A stretch of DNA of 64,000 bases from Lentinula raphanica (GCA_027919835.1 JANVFP010000003.1:372001-436000); one strand, 5' to 3'. Numbered from the stretch's first letter, positions 23,216 to 35,810 are shown. Notes: a model not told the origin generated them from the letters alone. Translations and numbers: made by a program.

Positions 23216-24280
23216 TCAGAAGCAATGCCAGAAACCAACAAAATGGAAGGAAGAAACAACAAGAGTAAGTAAAGCAGAACTGTGGAGACCGAGCTGATAT
23301 ACAAATGCCACCACGTACCACGGTACCGTTGAATAGTACACCTTTACACGGCCATTGGCCATGTACAACTACTACAAGATCTAGAGCGGTGTCCTATTCT
23401 GTGATCTCTTCCGCGAAAGCTGTCCCTCTGGTCTAATCAAAGAAGCGATGCAATATAACCTGTGTTCTTTCAACTCATGCTGTGGGTGTCCAGGGCTTCG
23501 ATATTTCCGCCACCCTCAGGCCACGCACTCCTTCGCACTCCAGTCTCCTATGCATCATAGTGATAGCGAATATCGAGCATACGGTATCTATTTACCCATT
23601 TTTTCATCCGTAACGACGCGCTTTGAGTTGTATGCAAAAGCCCAAGCACCTGGCCATCCGCCGCTGAACACCGGCCATGTCTTTGGGGCTTTTCATGGAT
23701 CCAGGATCTTAGCTGGTTCTTTGTTACAGACAAATCAACGTGTCTGCGAACGCATGCCTACAGATGCCTTTCCTATACTCACATTGGAAAATCGTCAATC
23801 AGAGACGGGCGAGTAACGAAACTCGAATGCATCGATTCAATGATCAATCAATCAAAGGCAGTGGGACAGGCAGTGCTAATATGGCCAAGCGAAACTCGGC
23901 AGTGGGCCAGCGGGATTACTGAGCACAAAGCGTGCAAAGCTCAACTTCTCTCATCTCAAAAGACGCTCTCGAAGCAGGTGGACGGCCGCACTGACGAAGT
24001 TGTCCAATGTGCTTCAGCTGATATTTGCCCTCACAGGCTCACTTCAAGTCACTTGAAGACAAAAATTCTCATAGAGTTCCTCCCCTACGTGCTATGTGAG
24101 TTGCAGTGAGTAGTATATGTGGCATCATAGGCTATCATAGGGCCATATCAATCTCATGAGGGCTAAAAGCCGCTCAAAGGGGCAAGATAACTAGGGGCAA
24201 CCGCGTATCATGATCAAGCGCCGACCGGAAATTCGTCTTGAGCTTATAAGTACGTGGTCGCCATTCGAAGCCTTTCTCAA
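23216..24280. other. Intergenic, no gene seen
   Basis: Upstream of TFIIF alpha, ending at the MITE. Plus-strand frames at 23448-23816 and 23840-24109 have no motif or splice partner. Confidence 0.4.
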
Positions 24281-24740
24281 TAGTGCTGGGTAAATGTAAA
24301 GCTTGTAAATTACAAACCCATTTTTTTACAGGTTTTTTACACGTAAATTTACATTTTTTACTGAAACCCCCCAAATTGACCTGTAAAATACCTGTAAAAT
24401 ATCCATCATATCTAGCTCAGTGCAGGCTGGACAGATATCAAGGTGCATGAATCGCTAGCAGATTATCAGCCAACAAGGGTAGCTATGGACAACAATGAAC
24501 TCAAGGGGACTCAGGTCAATATGTACAGGAGGTAGTCCACTGTGGACTGACATACTTGACACACAAATTTACATTATTTACATCCATATTCTACATGTAA
24601 AATTTGTAAAAAAACCTGTAAAATTTTCCGCGCTGCGCGCGCAATTCTTTACAAACTTACACTGTAAAAAAAGCCTTACAATGGTCCTCGCGGGACCCTT
24701 ACATTTTTTACTGCCACAAGTTAAATTTTACCCAGCACTA
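24281..24740. mobile_element. Non-autonomous hAT-like MITE, 460 bp
   Basis: Terminal inverted repeats TAGTGCTGGGTAAA (24281-24294) and its complement TTTACCCAGCACTA (24727-24740). An exact 8-bp target duplication, TTTCTCAA, flanks both sides (24273-24280 and 24741-24748). An 8-bp duplication with a TAGTG-type end is characteristic of the hAT superfamily. The interior is AT-rich with many TGTAAA/TTTACA motifs in both orientations, as expected for subterminal transposase sites. It also has GC-rich palindromes near 24629-24643 (GCGCTGCGCGCGC) and 24685-24698 (GTCCTCGCGGGAC). No coding capacity. It ends 123 bp upstream of the ATG of the next gene, so it probably lies in that promoter. Confidence 0.88.
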
Positions 24741-24863
24741 TTTCTCAACATATTTTTTCCCCCAAAAATTTCCCCTTCAGAGCTGGTCTCTAACCGTATC
24801 GATATTTCTACTTATCTCAGAAACTCTTTGCTCAAAATCTGACTTAAATCCTCTTCATCTGCA

Positions 24864-25805
24864 ATGGTTCTTCCGATATATCCTTTCGCTGTCATGACTC
24901 TGGCTGCTAGTACAGCTATGTCAGTGCTTGCTATCCCTCTTCCGCCAGACGACTCATCCAACATCGACGCTCGGGATTGCCAAGGTAATATTTCCTTCTT
25001 TGTTTTTTCGTGAAGGCTAGTACATTACCGCTTCAGAATCGATACTCCGAGATGGCTTGAACAAGAGATTGGGACAAGGGCTACCCGAAATAGTGAATGA
25101 TCCCTCACTAAATATGCCCAAATCTCAAATGATGCTACCTTGTGAAGGTATATACCTTTGACTTAAAGTTCAAGTCCACCATGATGCCTTCACCGATCTC
25201 ACCTTTCGATCGTCATCTAGGTCATGTAGTGGCGAGCCGGCCTCTCCGCCAACTTTCACAAGTTCAGCCTCGTGCCAAAGGTACAGTTCTACAGGCATCG
25301 TCATAGTTGTTCCTGGCAATTTCACACTTCTCGATACTAGCCATTGAGAGGAGCAAAGTAGTTGAGCAAAAGATCGCCTCTCTTGAAGCAACTCTTTTCT
25401 ACAAGTTCCATGAGCATGAATTATCTGGGCGGTTGGAACAACTCGATCCTGATCGGAAGCCAGACCATCTAGAATTGCTCAACAGTTATCTTTGTCTAGC
25501 TACAGGTTGGTAATATTTGCCTTGTTTGTATTTTCGCCGTAGCTGAGTCACCACCGTCTTAGATATGGGCAGGGTGAACAAGCGCATAGAGGATTTGATA
25601 ACACTTCCGTATTGTCTGTAGAATACGATCTTTGCTGTGGTGATATATTGACATGTGCCATTTTCTAGATCTAGCCAACTATCCCGGCGAGATTAACTAC
25701 ACCAGGAAGTATTATAACGAAATATTTCACCGGGTGTTGAATGATATCGGAAATCTGCGCCCAGATGATTTCAGGAAACTTGGGATAGAAGTCCCCCCGA
25801 GGTGA
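24864..25805 (+). CDS. Putative secreted protein of unknown function
   Basis: Multi-exon gene with approximate exons. The first exon (24864-24984) begins MVLPIYPFAVMTLAASTAMS, a signal peptide, followed by VLAIPLPPDDSS. The exon after the intron near 24985-25036 encodes ILRDGLNKRLGQGLPEI. A later exon (about 25307-25505) encodes VEQKIASLEATLFYKF, ELSGRLEQLDPDRKPDH and LELLNSYLCLAT. Next comes about 25561-25616 (DMGRVNKRIEDLITLPY). The last exon, about 25671-25805, contains YPGEINYTRKYYNEIFHRVL and ends LGIEVPPR. The join between 25090 and 25307 is uncertain; a GTGAAT donor at about 25092 would keep the frame but makes an unusually long intron. I recognise no family. The transposon directly upstream may affect its expression. 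Confidence 0.5.
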
Positions 25806-26606
25806 CTCTACTAGGATCTATGTGATTGAAATTCCTGGATACTTACCTTCGCTTTGATCTCATTCTTTAATATAGAATAGGACTACCAGGCGTACGCGTA
25901 GCTAAGGTTGCGCATTAACTATCAGCATCCTGCCAACTGGTATCATTCTCATCTGGGAAGACAAACAGAGCAGAAGTGGCGGCTCCAAACCCGAGCGTTA
26001 ACTCCAAGTGGAAGTAGAAATTCCTGAATCTCCTATGCAACTTAAAGGCTAAACAGTTTAGAGAACGGGTCGATCACATAGATTCTGTACTAGGCATAAG
26101 CTCCTTGTACTGGCATCGTTGTAGTCAGTACATACTCGTTTTGCAACATGAGCGTAAGTGATGCTCGATGGTCGAAGCGCAATCGATTGAATCTTGGGGC
26201 TATTCGTAGCTGTCAATCCGATTCCATAGAACTTATGATCATGAACAGCTCCCCAAACCTCTTATATCGAAAGCATCATGAGTAGAGAAGAGACTAGGAT
26301 AGGGGAATGGGAATGCTTGCTTCCCTGGAATGACAAGAGATTGTAAGTAGTAGAGGGAAAACTCGGGAATACTGAAAATTGGGATTCCCGCTCGAGGGAC
26401 TAGTAGTAACACAGTTATCAGGGACCGGTGTGTGAACAATGCATCCGAAGCGATGAAGATTTAATGCATACTAACACAGAATGAGATAGGAATACATAGG
26501 CAGGACACTAAGCAAAACACAAGGGGGATGAAAGCACATACTGCATACATAAAGGCATCAGTAAGAGGCCAGACGCCATAAGGGATTGGATAAATGTCCA
26601 GTCCAT
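25806..26606. other. Intergenic, no gene seen
   Basis: No frame with support on either strand; between the secreted protein and the convergent DUF6699 gene. Confidence 0.45.
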
Positions 26607-28275
26607 TCAGCTTCCTACAGTACCCGTCGTACTCGATCTGTCGTCCTCATCCGTAACCGTCGTGACAGTAGGAGCCCTGCTACTTCTTCGACTTCGTCTG
26701 CTTCGAGTCTCATCTTCCCTTCGTCTATGATGAGCCTCTTCCGCCATCCTGCTCTGTTCTGCCTCAGCAGCCCTTACGGCTTCTTCCCGAAAAGCTTGCT
26801 CATCGATCTCCTCGCGCGTCATTGGATATCGAGACCTACAACACAACACCCAAGTACAAGGTAGGTCTTCACCACAAATCTTTCGAACCGTCGCCGGGTC
26901 GTCCTTGATCCCTCCAAACTCAGTTTCCCGACCCAGGAAGTCCATTCGTCGGAGGCCGTTACCAAGTCTTCCTCCAGGAACTCCAAGTGCTCGACTGCGA
27001 TTATGTCTATAGGCCTCTGAAACCATTTTTTGACGGTCGGGACTCAATATTTCAAACTCGGATTTTCCAGAATGCTTTAACATTGAGTCGCCTATGGTAT
27101 CAATGACGTCTCCGCAAGTAACACCAATATTGGGATCACGAGCGAAAACCTCTATTGTGAAGGGCAACAGGTTGGGGACTAAACGCAAGGAGGTGACTCG
27201 GGGAAAGGTCGCTGGGTCATTGCGACCGTTTGACCAGGAGACTCGTGATTCGTCGCTGGAGCGTTGGACCATGCTTGAAGGCATGAGCATGGTCCATTTG
27301 AGATAATCGTGCTCTGGATCACTCATCTCAACCGGTGGGGCTGAATGAGTGGATTCAATCTTGGTTTGAGGTTCAGAACGCGCACGAGGAACGGTTCAAG
27401 GACAGGGCCATCTGTGGGTACATTGATTATGTTGACTATTCATTCAAACAAAAGATGATCAAAGTGAACGTACAATTTGGTCCGGCAGTGAATTCATCAA
27501 TGTTGTCCATTCTGTCACCCAATACGCCTACAGCTCGGGGTAATGGCCCACCAGGCTGGGGCAGTGCTTGACCCATGCCTGCCATATTCCAAGGATCGCC
27601 ACCGCCCATCATGCCCATCATAGGGGGACCACCGGGAGGCATCACGGGCGGACCCATACCCTGCATCCCCATGCCCTGCATACCCTGCATAGGCATCTGT
27701 GGAGGACCATAAGCAGCGGGAGGCAACATTGCTTGCATCCCCCATGGAGTACCACTTGGTGGCATTCCAGGTGGCATTCCAGGTGGCATTGGAGGTGCTC
27801 CTCCCGGAAGCATTGCGTTCATACCCCAGGGCGTACCCATCGCCGGAGCAGAATGCCAGGCAGGGGTTTGGGTCTGAGCCCAAGGTGAACCATAGCCGAA
27901 AGAAGGTGGCGCTTGGGCAGCAGGGGAAGTTTGAGGAGCGGATGCTAAGGGCGGCGATGGACCGTATTCGGGTGTGGGAGGGAAATTTGGAAAGCCTGTG
28001 TATTCGGTCGTATGGTGGACTGGTGATAGATGTTGAGGGGCAGCATATGGCGTTCCCCTCGGAAGGGTTGCAGGAGTAGCAGCAGCGGGAGTGTAACCGT
28101 GAGGAATGAAAGGAGTGCCGACCAAGGGACTGTTGAACAAGGGATATTGGTTTGTCATGTTTGGTGAAGCTGCCCACGCAGGGGGGGCAGCGGTAGCAGC
28201 GGCTGAGTTGGGGAGATTACGTTGGGAACTTGGTTGTTGGGGTGTTCCAAGAGGCGGAATGAACAAATCACTCAT
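26607..28275 (-). CDS. DUF6699 domain protein with Pro/Gly/Met-rich N-terminus and apparent frameshift
   Basis: Exon 1 (28275-27474) encodes a Pro/Gly/Met-rich low-complexity region of about 265 residues with short repeats (MPPGMPPGMPP, MQGMQGMGMQGMG). After the intron 27473-27412 the frame gives NYGPVLEPFLVRVLNLKPRL followed by NPLIQP. It then runs into a stop within about 7 codons, while the clearly homologous continuation (PPVEMSDPEHDYLKWTML, NDPATFPRVTSLRLVPNLLP, GVTCGDVIDTIGDSM, RALGVPGGRLGNGLRRMDFL) is in another frame from about 27340 to 26607. The change falls at a run of four C (plus strand GGGG, 27337-27340). The C-terminal 70 residues are an Arg/Glu-rich helix-like tail. Either one base is missing here or the allele is broken. 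The family's role is unknown. Confidence 0.75.
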
Positions 28276-30524
28276 CCTTACAGCTTTTCTCAGGAGAATG
28301 ACTCGGCCTGAGTCTTTCCCAAAAAGAGTAAAGGCAGCCTGTTGGAAGGAGTCACATCAGAGTGTAAAATTAATGCCATGTTCTTTTATTACTCACGAAT
28401 TGCTGGTCGACACCAGCCTAGTAGGAGAAAGAGCAGGTAAGCGTTGACGATTACGCTCAAATTGCGCCAAGGAACTCTATGTTCCTTTGTTACTGTGCAA
28501 AGACTTGTCAGAAAACACCAGATGAAAAAATCGCCTCGAGGAATACTTTACACAGGTTGTGGTTCAAGAATCGATCAGATTACTGAAAACACGTGGACTA
28601 CGAGTTTGCTCCCGCGGCAGTTTTTTGAGCGCCTGAACTTCAACAACCAAAAATCCAGTGAGCACTAGAACGTACAACGTCCATTAAGCAGCCAATAACA
28701 CTCACAAAAATCTTCGCGATATCAGCAAGAATTCTCACTCGAGCTCGTCTCAAGGAAATCTTGGGTGCAAAAAGGACAATGCGCAGGGGGACTTGCAATC
28801 TCGGGTTTGGAGGTAGGCTCAGTTGGCACCAGCAAGTTGCAGAACAGCGAGAGTACCACAGAATGATAGGCAATTCATCACATCGAGGATTTGGTCATGA
28901 AGGAAGAGTTCAAGAGTTTGTTACGATGCGTCACGTAATCGATTGCGCGGAATGTCACAAAGCACGTGTCATTGTCACTCTTTCACGCCCGGGCCGAATC
29001 GCGAGTTCGAACTTCGCTCGCGCAAGTTCGACCCCTGGAAGGACGAGAACTTCGACAAATCATGGGTGTACAAGAGAGCTCACAGTGATAGTAGCTCTGG
29101 ATTACCACTTCATCACCTGAGCCTCGGACCATCGTTACCTACATTCAGCCACTCATAGTTGCATCTAGTTGCATCCGATCAGCAAACTCACTCCGATTCC
29201 ACTGGCTCTCAACTTGAACCTGGATATCGGGACACTAATTTCGGACCCAAAGATGCAGGTCCATCCACCCAAAGCTACCACCCCCTCCGAAGTCTTCGAT
29301 GCTGAACCAAGATATGAACAATCAAGGCCAGGGCCCTCTGTGCATGACTCTCAGCAAAGTTGCAGTGCGTAGCGTGGACCCGTAGTACTCTGACCCGTAT
29401 TGATTGAAGACAGTTCCTGTCAGCTCCTTAGCGCGAGCACATACTTCTCATCACAGTGCGCGCCGTGTGTACTTCATTGCAATAAGGCCTTCGATGAGGG
29501 CGGACCTTGACACCTCCGCTCAACGCCGGAGAGGCTCTGGCGAGGAACTAACACAGTCACTGATACACAACCTTCCGCACACGAAGATCGGACCGAACTG
29601 TAACTCACCTCCAAGTATGCGGATGAAGGTGGATCGTGGAACTTGACCTCAAATATCGCGTATACCGGTAGGCCTACTATCCCTCAAACCCCACATCCCG
29701 GTCAAACATTGATCCGTCTCTTTTCTTCGGTGCAGTGATGTTGAAACCTTGGACAAGCTACAAGCTGTGCTCTATCAGGTATGCACATGCAAGGATGATT
29801 CAGCCAAGTACATACTATGTACTCCTCGAACAAAATACATACCAAACGGATACGCGTACCATCATCTGCATTCATTTCGTGAAGACACTTCAAGTTGGTA
29901 AGGTCGACTGAGATTCTCTACAAGCAATCCGGATGCAAGTTTTGAAGTATTGCAGTGCAGTCTCAGACTTCATATCAAGTCTTGTTCAGTATTTCGTTAG
30001 ATGGTGGCGAAGATAACATGCGTAGTGGCACGTTGAACCCTTGCAATTGGAAGAGATATCATGAGATATACAGATGCAGTTCCTGTTACTGAGATATGAT
30101 GTTCAGAACACACTGAAGGCTATTGCCAGAGGCAATTCAACACTTATCTCGATGTGCAACAAGAACGTTAACGTTTCGCAGATGAAGAGACGACCCGGGG
30201 CCCCTCGAATAGTAGATGGTAAGGTTTGAAATAATACTCATCCCATAATGTAAAGGAATGCTGAATGGCTGTGAAGGTAAGAAAACAAATCCAGCCACAT
30301 TTTCTTGAAACTTCGAAACCAGCGCTCTGAGGTTCACTTACGGCACGGCGTTCTCGGAGGTTCAGATTCCCGAAAAGTCAAGAAAAAACAAAAACACAAA
30401 TAAACCACGCGATTTATTCATAGAACCGAAATTGAGTCTGCCATAACTATGCAAATCGCGGTTCTGCTACTACTTAAATTGAGGTAACCATCTGGGGGAA
30501 TGTTTCTGCAGCTCACCATCATCA
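28276..30524. other. 2.2 kb without a supported gene
   Basis: Upstream of the DUF6699 gene on one side and of the Zn2Cys6 regulator on the other. Scattered short frames only. A plus-strand candidate start near 29252 (MQVHPPKATTPSEVFDAEPR) cannot be extended with convincing splice sites. CACGTG occurs at about 28963 and a TTCGAA-centred inverted motif at about 28993-29012. Nothing more is evident. Confidence 0.35.
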
Positions 30525-32816
30525 ATGCCTAGTACGAAGAAAGCCTCTAGTAGTGGACATACGCCTCTCCAAAGAGGTCTGGCGTGTTTGTGTTGTCGGT
30601 GAGTGCCATATCTTCATGATCTGTTCTACGTTCATTGAGCTTATCTGTGATCATAGGAAAAGAAAATTAGTGAGAGAACTCGTTGATCCCGTGTGCGAAC
30701 GTTCTAATTGCATCTTCTGCCAGAAATGCGACGGACAAAAGCCTGTTTGCTCGCCATGTATCAAAATGAAAAGAGCTGACGAATGCGAATACGAAGACAG
30801 GAGACAGAAAAGCCGGACTCAGAAGTTGAAAGAAAAGCTGGCGATGCTCGAGGATAGAATCAAAGAACTAGAAGGGACCGAACAAAACAACTCTGGCGAC
30901 GCTTCTTCCTCCAATTCAGGTTCTCCCGATACTCTTGATCCTCTTGCCCAGACACTGGCCGAGGTAGACCAAAACGAAATCTCTTTCGGACATTCCTGGC
31001 CTGCAATGACTGCAGGATCAAGCTCAAGCACTTCGTCCTCCACATCGTTATCACTTCCAGGCAACCCGTTCGGTCCGGCAATGAGCACAGTTTGGGGAGA
31101 TCTCGATAACATGGGCGGTGGCAGCGAGCGTATGTTCGACATGTCACCGTTTACCGGAATAAGTGGATCCATGTTTCCAGATATGCCTCATTGGGATCCA
31201 TCGACACCGTTACCTTTCGAGAACAAGAAGATCCTGTCAGTCTCTTTCTGATCCATGTGTCTGTGCCAGCACTAATTTCAATTCTCATTCAGTCTGGAGC
31301 TTTTCATTGCCCATCGACACCAATGCTGGTTCTTCTCTGATACAACACGGTTCGACCTTCTCTCAAACGGAAACTCCCTCGTTGGATTACCGGAACCTCA
31401 CCCGGCTTTAATGAATGCATTGTACCTCCTTGCCTGTCACTTCTCCCGTTCGCCTTACTTCTCTGAACTCGAACAAACGTTTCTGACACGGACTTTACGT
31501 GAAATCACAGTCGCTTTGGATAATCAGGATCGTCTCGTGGACGTGGTTCAGGCCTCCAGTCTTTTGGCGATATACCTTTACGCGAACAGCCGGATCCTCG
31601 AGGGGTATTGTCATTCATTCTCTGCCGCAAGGCTTGCAGTGGGGCTCGGATTGCATCAACTTCAGTATAGCGATCTCGCGAAATCAACTAACACTTCTCC
31701 CCCTGGAGATCGCCCCAGTCCTACAGGAGTTATGGGCCTGAGTGCTACCAACTCTCCTACTTCTTCTATAGCATCGTCACCTCCCAAAGATCAATCTGAA
31801 TTACGGGAACGAATTTCGACCTTTTGGCAAGTCTTCATGGTGGATCGGTGTTGGAGCGTCGCTAATGGGCTCCCAGTGGCCTTGCCGGATGGAGAACATC
31901 ACCAAGGTCGAATCAAAACACCATGGCCTGATGCAGCGTTGGTGAGTATTTGCCGAGTCTTCATGTCTACCAGATGCACGTAACTGATCAGTCAATTACC
32001 CCCTTACTCCGTATGCGTTGCTCTTTCTATAGGATGATAGGGCTCCCGCTGCTACGGGATTATTTGATTCATCGGGAAATCCGGTATATATGCCTTCGTT
32101 GAAAGCCAAAGCTGCCGCTCTGTACGAGAGAACGTTTCGACTCTCCTCTTGTGAGTAGGACACTCCACTCAAGCCAGAAAAGACCTCTCTGATTTTGTAT
32201 CTTCTTTCCCAGCTGCACAACCAAACTGGGCAGAATTCACTGCTACATCTACCGCTCTCCAACGGTTCCTCTCTTCTCTCCCTGTATTCCTCGGATTTGA
32301 GCCATGGAGAGATCAAGCGCCGTTTCTCGACGTCGAATTATTAGCCGTGCATACAATTGCAAACGTCTGCACGATTCACATGAACAAAAGCAATTTAGAA
32401 CTGGAGAACCTGCAGGCGGCAAATTATGTCCTAACCCTCATAAAGCAACTAGGACAAACCGATTACGAGTGGCTAGACCCGTTGATCAGTGTCAGGCTTT
32501 TGTTTCCCCTTAGGTCAACCATAAACTGATGTTCATCTTCGTTTCAGGCTTGTTGGATGACTGTCGCAAAATTGTACCTTCAAGTCCTTTCACTATCGAA
32601 CGCTCTCGAGACCACTTTTCCTGGATCCTCAGTGGACCAGGAACTAGACATACTCGTGAATGCAATGAAAACATTGAGTGCTTTTTTCCCTATCGCAGGT
32701 GAGCTTTTGTTCTGTCTTGTACCTGTTATGTTATATCTTTCTGACTGCTATCATTGGTAGGCGAACACGCCAGGAAGATCGAACAAGAACGTGCCATCAT
32801 CTCATGTTCCATCTAG
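30525..32816 (+). CDS. Zn(II)2Cys6 transcription factor with fungal-specific domain
   Basis: Fungal binuclear zinc cluster regulator, nuclear. Eight exons (30525-30598, 30657-30669, 30724-31235, 31293-31941, 32033-32150, 32213-32490, 32548-32698, 32761-32816) give 616 residues. The cluster near residues 21-50 has spacing CX2CX6CX6CX2CX8C (CLCCRKRKLKCDGQKPVCSP, continuing CIKMKRADEC), split by two introns so that one 13-nt exon carries RKRKL. A coiled coil follows (TQKLKEKLAMLEDRIKELEG), then a Ser/Thr-rich linker. The middle homology region (PF04082-like) shows HPALMNALYLLACHF, RLVDVVQASSLLAIYLYANS, AARLAVGLGLHQL, and ERISTFWQVFMVDRCWSVAN followed by GLPVALPD. Target genes cannot be inferred; the divergent or neighbouring genes give no pathway hint. 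Confidence 0.92.
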
Positions 32817-34217
32817 CACGGAAACGATCATCATATCGATGTTGTCGAACTCATCCTTGTGGATGGATCAGTGAACCTAAACACATTTTCCCCCTTCGAC
32901 CTTCCGCTACGTCCCGTAACCTTCGGAACGATAACAAGGATCCGGACTAAGTGTCCCACTTCTCCGGCCCCCCCTGAAGTTCGCGTAGTCTGCGGATCAG
33001 GTCCCTCCTATCAGGCAGGTTGTCCAGGATCATGCGCTAGCCCCGTAGCATCCCTCGTTCTCCACAAGACAGAGGAGATATCAGTCTGCATGACACCTCA
33101 TGACACCCGGTATCTAGCTTCCAGCGAAGCTATTCCCCCTGCTTTATCTCAAAAAGCGGCTCATGACCGGGGCCAATGACGGCTTACCCGGGTAATAAGG
33201 GTCGTCGAGCCGGAAGAGAACATCGACGTCCAATCGTCCAATGTCGTGGATTTGGTTCGCTCGGAGTTCGCCAGGACCTTCGTACTATCTTCGTGCTGCA
33301 TCTGCATTATGATAATGTCAAGATATGCCGTTACGATCTTTACATGAATAGCTATGGTTATGTTCAGCTGCTCAAGTTGAAACCTAATGTAATGTACATG
33401 CTACTACTAATAGCAGTAAAGGACCCAAGGATATCATATTCTTTGTGTTGTTTGGGGATCTATACATCTGCAGTTGTGCAGCGTGCTCACCGTTATCTAT
33501 GAGCGATTCAATACCGATCTTTCATTTTTTTCTGAAGCCAATTCTTCGATGCAAAAGAAATATCCACCACTGATGCAGTCAGTGCAACAATCGTATCGTA
33601 GGTGCGGGGTTATGCATTCTTAGTGTCTTACGTCCGGAGAAGGATCGAATAATTTGCCAATAACCCTGGCCTTGGCACAGGAAATTAACCTTTCGGATTT
33701 CGAATCTTTTGTAATTGCATGAAGGTTCTACCTCCACCCGCACTTCGACGTAGGATATTCCCTGGTATTCCTGGCTTCTGACTCCTCTGATTGGATACCG
33801 CCTGAAGAACGTGAGCATTAACGACCTCTTACTGAGCCTTCTCAGTAGGTAGGATGGACCGTTTATCATCTCTCCGCATTTAGTATTCACACACACGGGC
33901 AGTTTGAGAAGACATAACTTAATAGGGGCTCCACGAGGAACTCTAGGCAAAGGCGGGAGACTAGTGTGCAGGTTCAATCTTGCTATCTGAGTGCCATCGT
34001 TCAATGCGAATCGGTGAAAACAAACGAGCGTAGAAGTATAGAAGAGTAAGGCAATTATTTCCAACATGGGGCGTAAATTGTGTAGGCTGACCCCGGGCCT
34101 TTCATTCTGGAAAAGCCTCCAGCAGATTATACCGCCGATGTTCAAGTTGTTGGAAATGGTCAAACGATACCAGAGAACTAAAAGGCCTTCTGGGGTCTCA
34201 TCCACCACGTACCGATA
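32817..34217. other. Intergenic, no supported gene
   Basis: Contains a 209-codon minus-strand frame (33579-34208) directly downstream of the kinase gene, but without motif, start context or splice evidence. The plus strand has only short frames. Mostly 3' UTRs of two converging genes. Confidence 0.4.
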
Positions 34218-35810
34218 TCATACCACGCTTTCACCGATCCCCACTACTGCCAAAACCTTTCGTATCCTTTTGATTCTACGCCTTCCTTCCTCAGTTTCGC
34301 ATCCCCGTCTCAGCCACCTCTTCCACCTTGGTAGCGGCGGAGTCACATACTCTGACCACTGCGGAAATTCTGTAAAGAATGACGGAGGGAGGTTGGCCCA
34401 GCGGTCGTAAGACGTCCAGGGACTAGTCAATGAATATGTCCGATTCTGGTGGGGAGAATTATTGTCAGGAGTTGACGCTGACGGTTGGTTTAGTGAAAGA
34501 GTGAGGCTTTGTTGAAGCTGTTTTTCAGAGAGCCCATCTAAGAGGTATTTTTGTGCGAATGCGTGCGCTTGACGCGCCGTGAATCGTTTGCTCAGCTCGT
34601 GAGTCGTCATACGATCTAATAAGGGAGCAAGATATGGGACGACTGGTGTGTATCTCTTAGATACGTGACATATGTGGTTGAAGAACGAAGAAATTGAGAC
34701 ATCAGACGCGTCACAGCGTACGAAACGTCTGAATGGCTGACCTGAAGCATTTCACAAAACATGACACCCAACACACCAACGTCGTATTTGAATGGATCGT
34801 ACACTAGCTCCCCTTGCGCGACATCCAACGCACTGTATTCTTGCATCCATGCTAGTGAAGAAGGTAGCAAATCCTTGCCATCCTCTCTCCGGGGAATGAT
34901 CATGGCAAAATCAAAGTCGATGATCGCAAATTCTAAACGGTGATGGATCACCTCGCGGGAATCAGTGATCAGTTGTGAGATACCACAACTGGATTGAATA
35001 TTGAGATGTTGGAGGGGCCGCAAGGCTCTGACAGGAAGCGGGAAGAGATGGTTCATCACCATGTTGTTTATTTTCATGTCCCGGTGGGCGATGCGGAGTG
35101 AATGTAACGTATCGAGGCCCTACAGCGATGAGATCGCGGTCAGAGGTAAAAAAAGCTCGGGTATTGGCTTCACTAACTTTTAAGATATCAACGACGAATT
35201 CTCCCACATCTCCCAGGGACCGCAGAAAATAATTCGGTCCCGGGATATCTGCCCATCTCGGCATCACTATAAATGCATATTCGTCGTCGTATTCCAATAC
35301 ATCTAGTATTGATAGTACTCCCGGCGATTCTTTCTGTTGACGCAGTAATTCAACGACTCGCAGTTGTTCTGATCCCCTTCTCAAGATCTTCATATAAACA
35401 TGACGACTGAGCGAATCTTGCGCGGCATATACCCGTCCAGTGTTGCTTGTTGCGATGAACGGTGGAACACGGATAGGAACGAGGGATGTTGCTGGAGCAC
35501 GATTCGTCGTATCAGGTATATTTGGTTTCCGTTCGCGAGGATCTGAATCGTATATGTAGTCGGGTTGAGCGGATACATTTGTATAGGCAAAAGGTGGATG
35601 TTGTTGAGGATGATTCGTATTATTCACAGGAACTGTGTATCGATCAGAGAGCCCAAAGCCGGTTTTTGACCCAGGATCATGGAGGGTATAACCGCGAGCA
35701 TGAAACCAAGGTGCGAGACCATGCCAGAATGCTGCCCATTCTGTCGGAGAGCGAAAGACATGAGGACGCGCATCAATGTCGAAATCGGAACGAGTATTAG
35801 GGAGAGGCAT
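34218..35810 (-). CDS. Divergent protein kinase-like protein (Agaricomycete type)
   Basis: Exon 1 (35810-35178) and exon 2 (from 35120) are clear; the splice leading to the last exon, ending at 34218, is approximate (probably removing about 34708-34643). A short intron in exon 2 is possible. Kinase features: RVYAAQDSLSRHVYMKILRR (the lysine strand), IVMPRWADIPG (hinge), LDTLHSLRIAHRDMKINNMV (catalytic loop with HRD and Asn), and AIIDFDFAMI, where the usual DFG reads DFD. GVLGVMFCEML and LDRMTTHELSKRFTARQAHA mark the C-lobe. The N-terminal 120 residues are polar (WAAFWHGLAPWFHARGYTLH). Such short atypical kinases are common in mushroom genomes. The DFG change makes activity uncertain. Confidence 0.72.

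Noticed and set aside
28985..29035. TTCGAA-rich stretch resembling a tRNA B box
   Set aside because: No matching A box, no cloverleaf and no poly-T terminator. It is an inverted motif around GAGTTCGAACTTCG, not a tRNA.
33579..34208. 209-codon minus-strand open frame downstream of the kinase-like gene
   Set aside because: No motif and no splice or start support; the composition is not protein-like in conserved blocks, so it is most likely chance in the 3' region.
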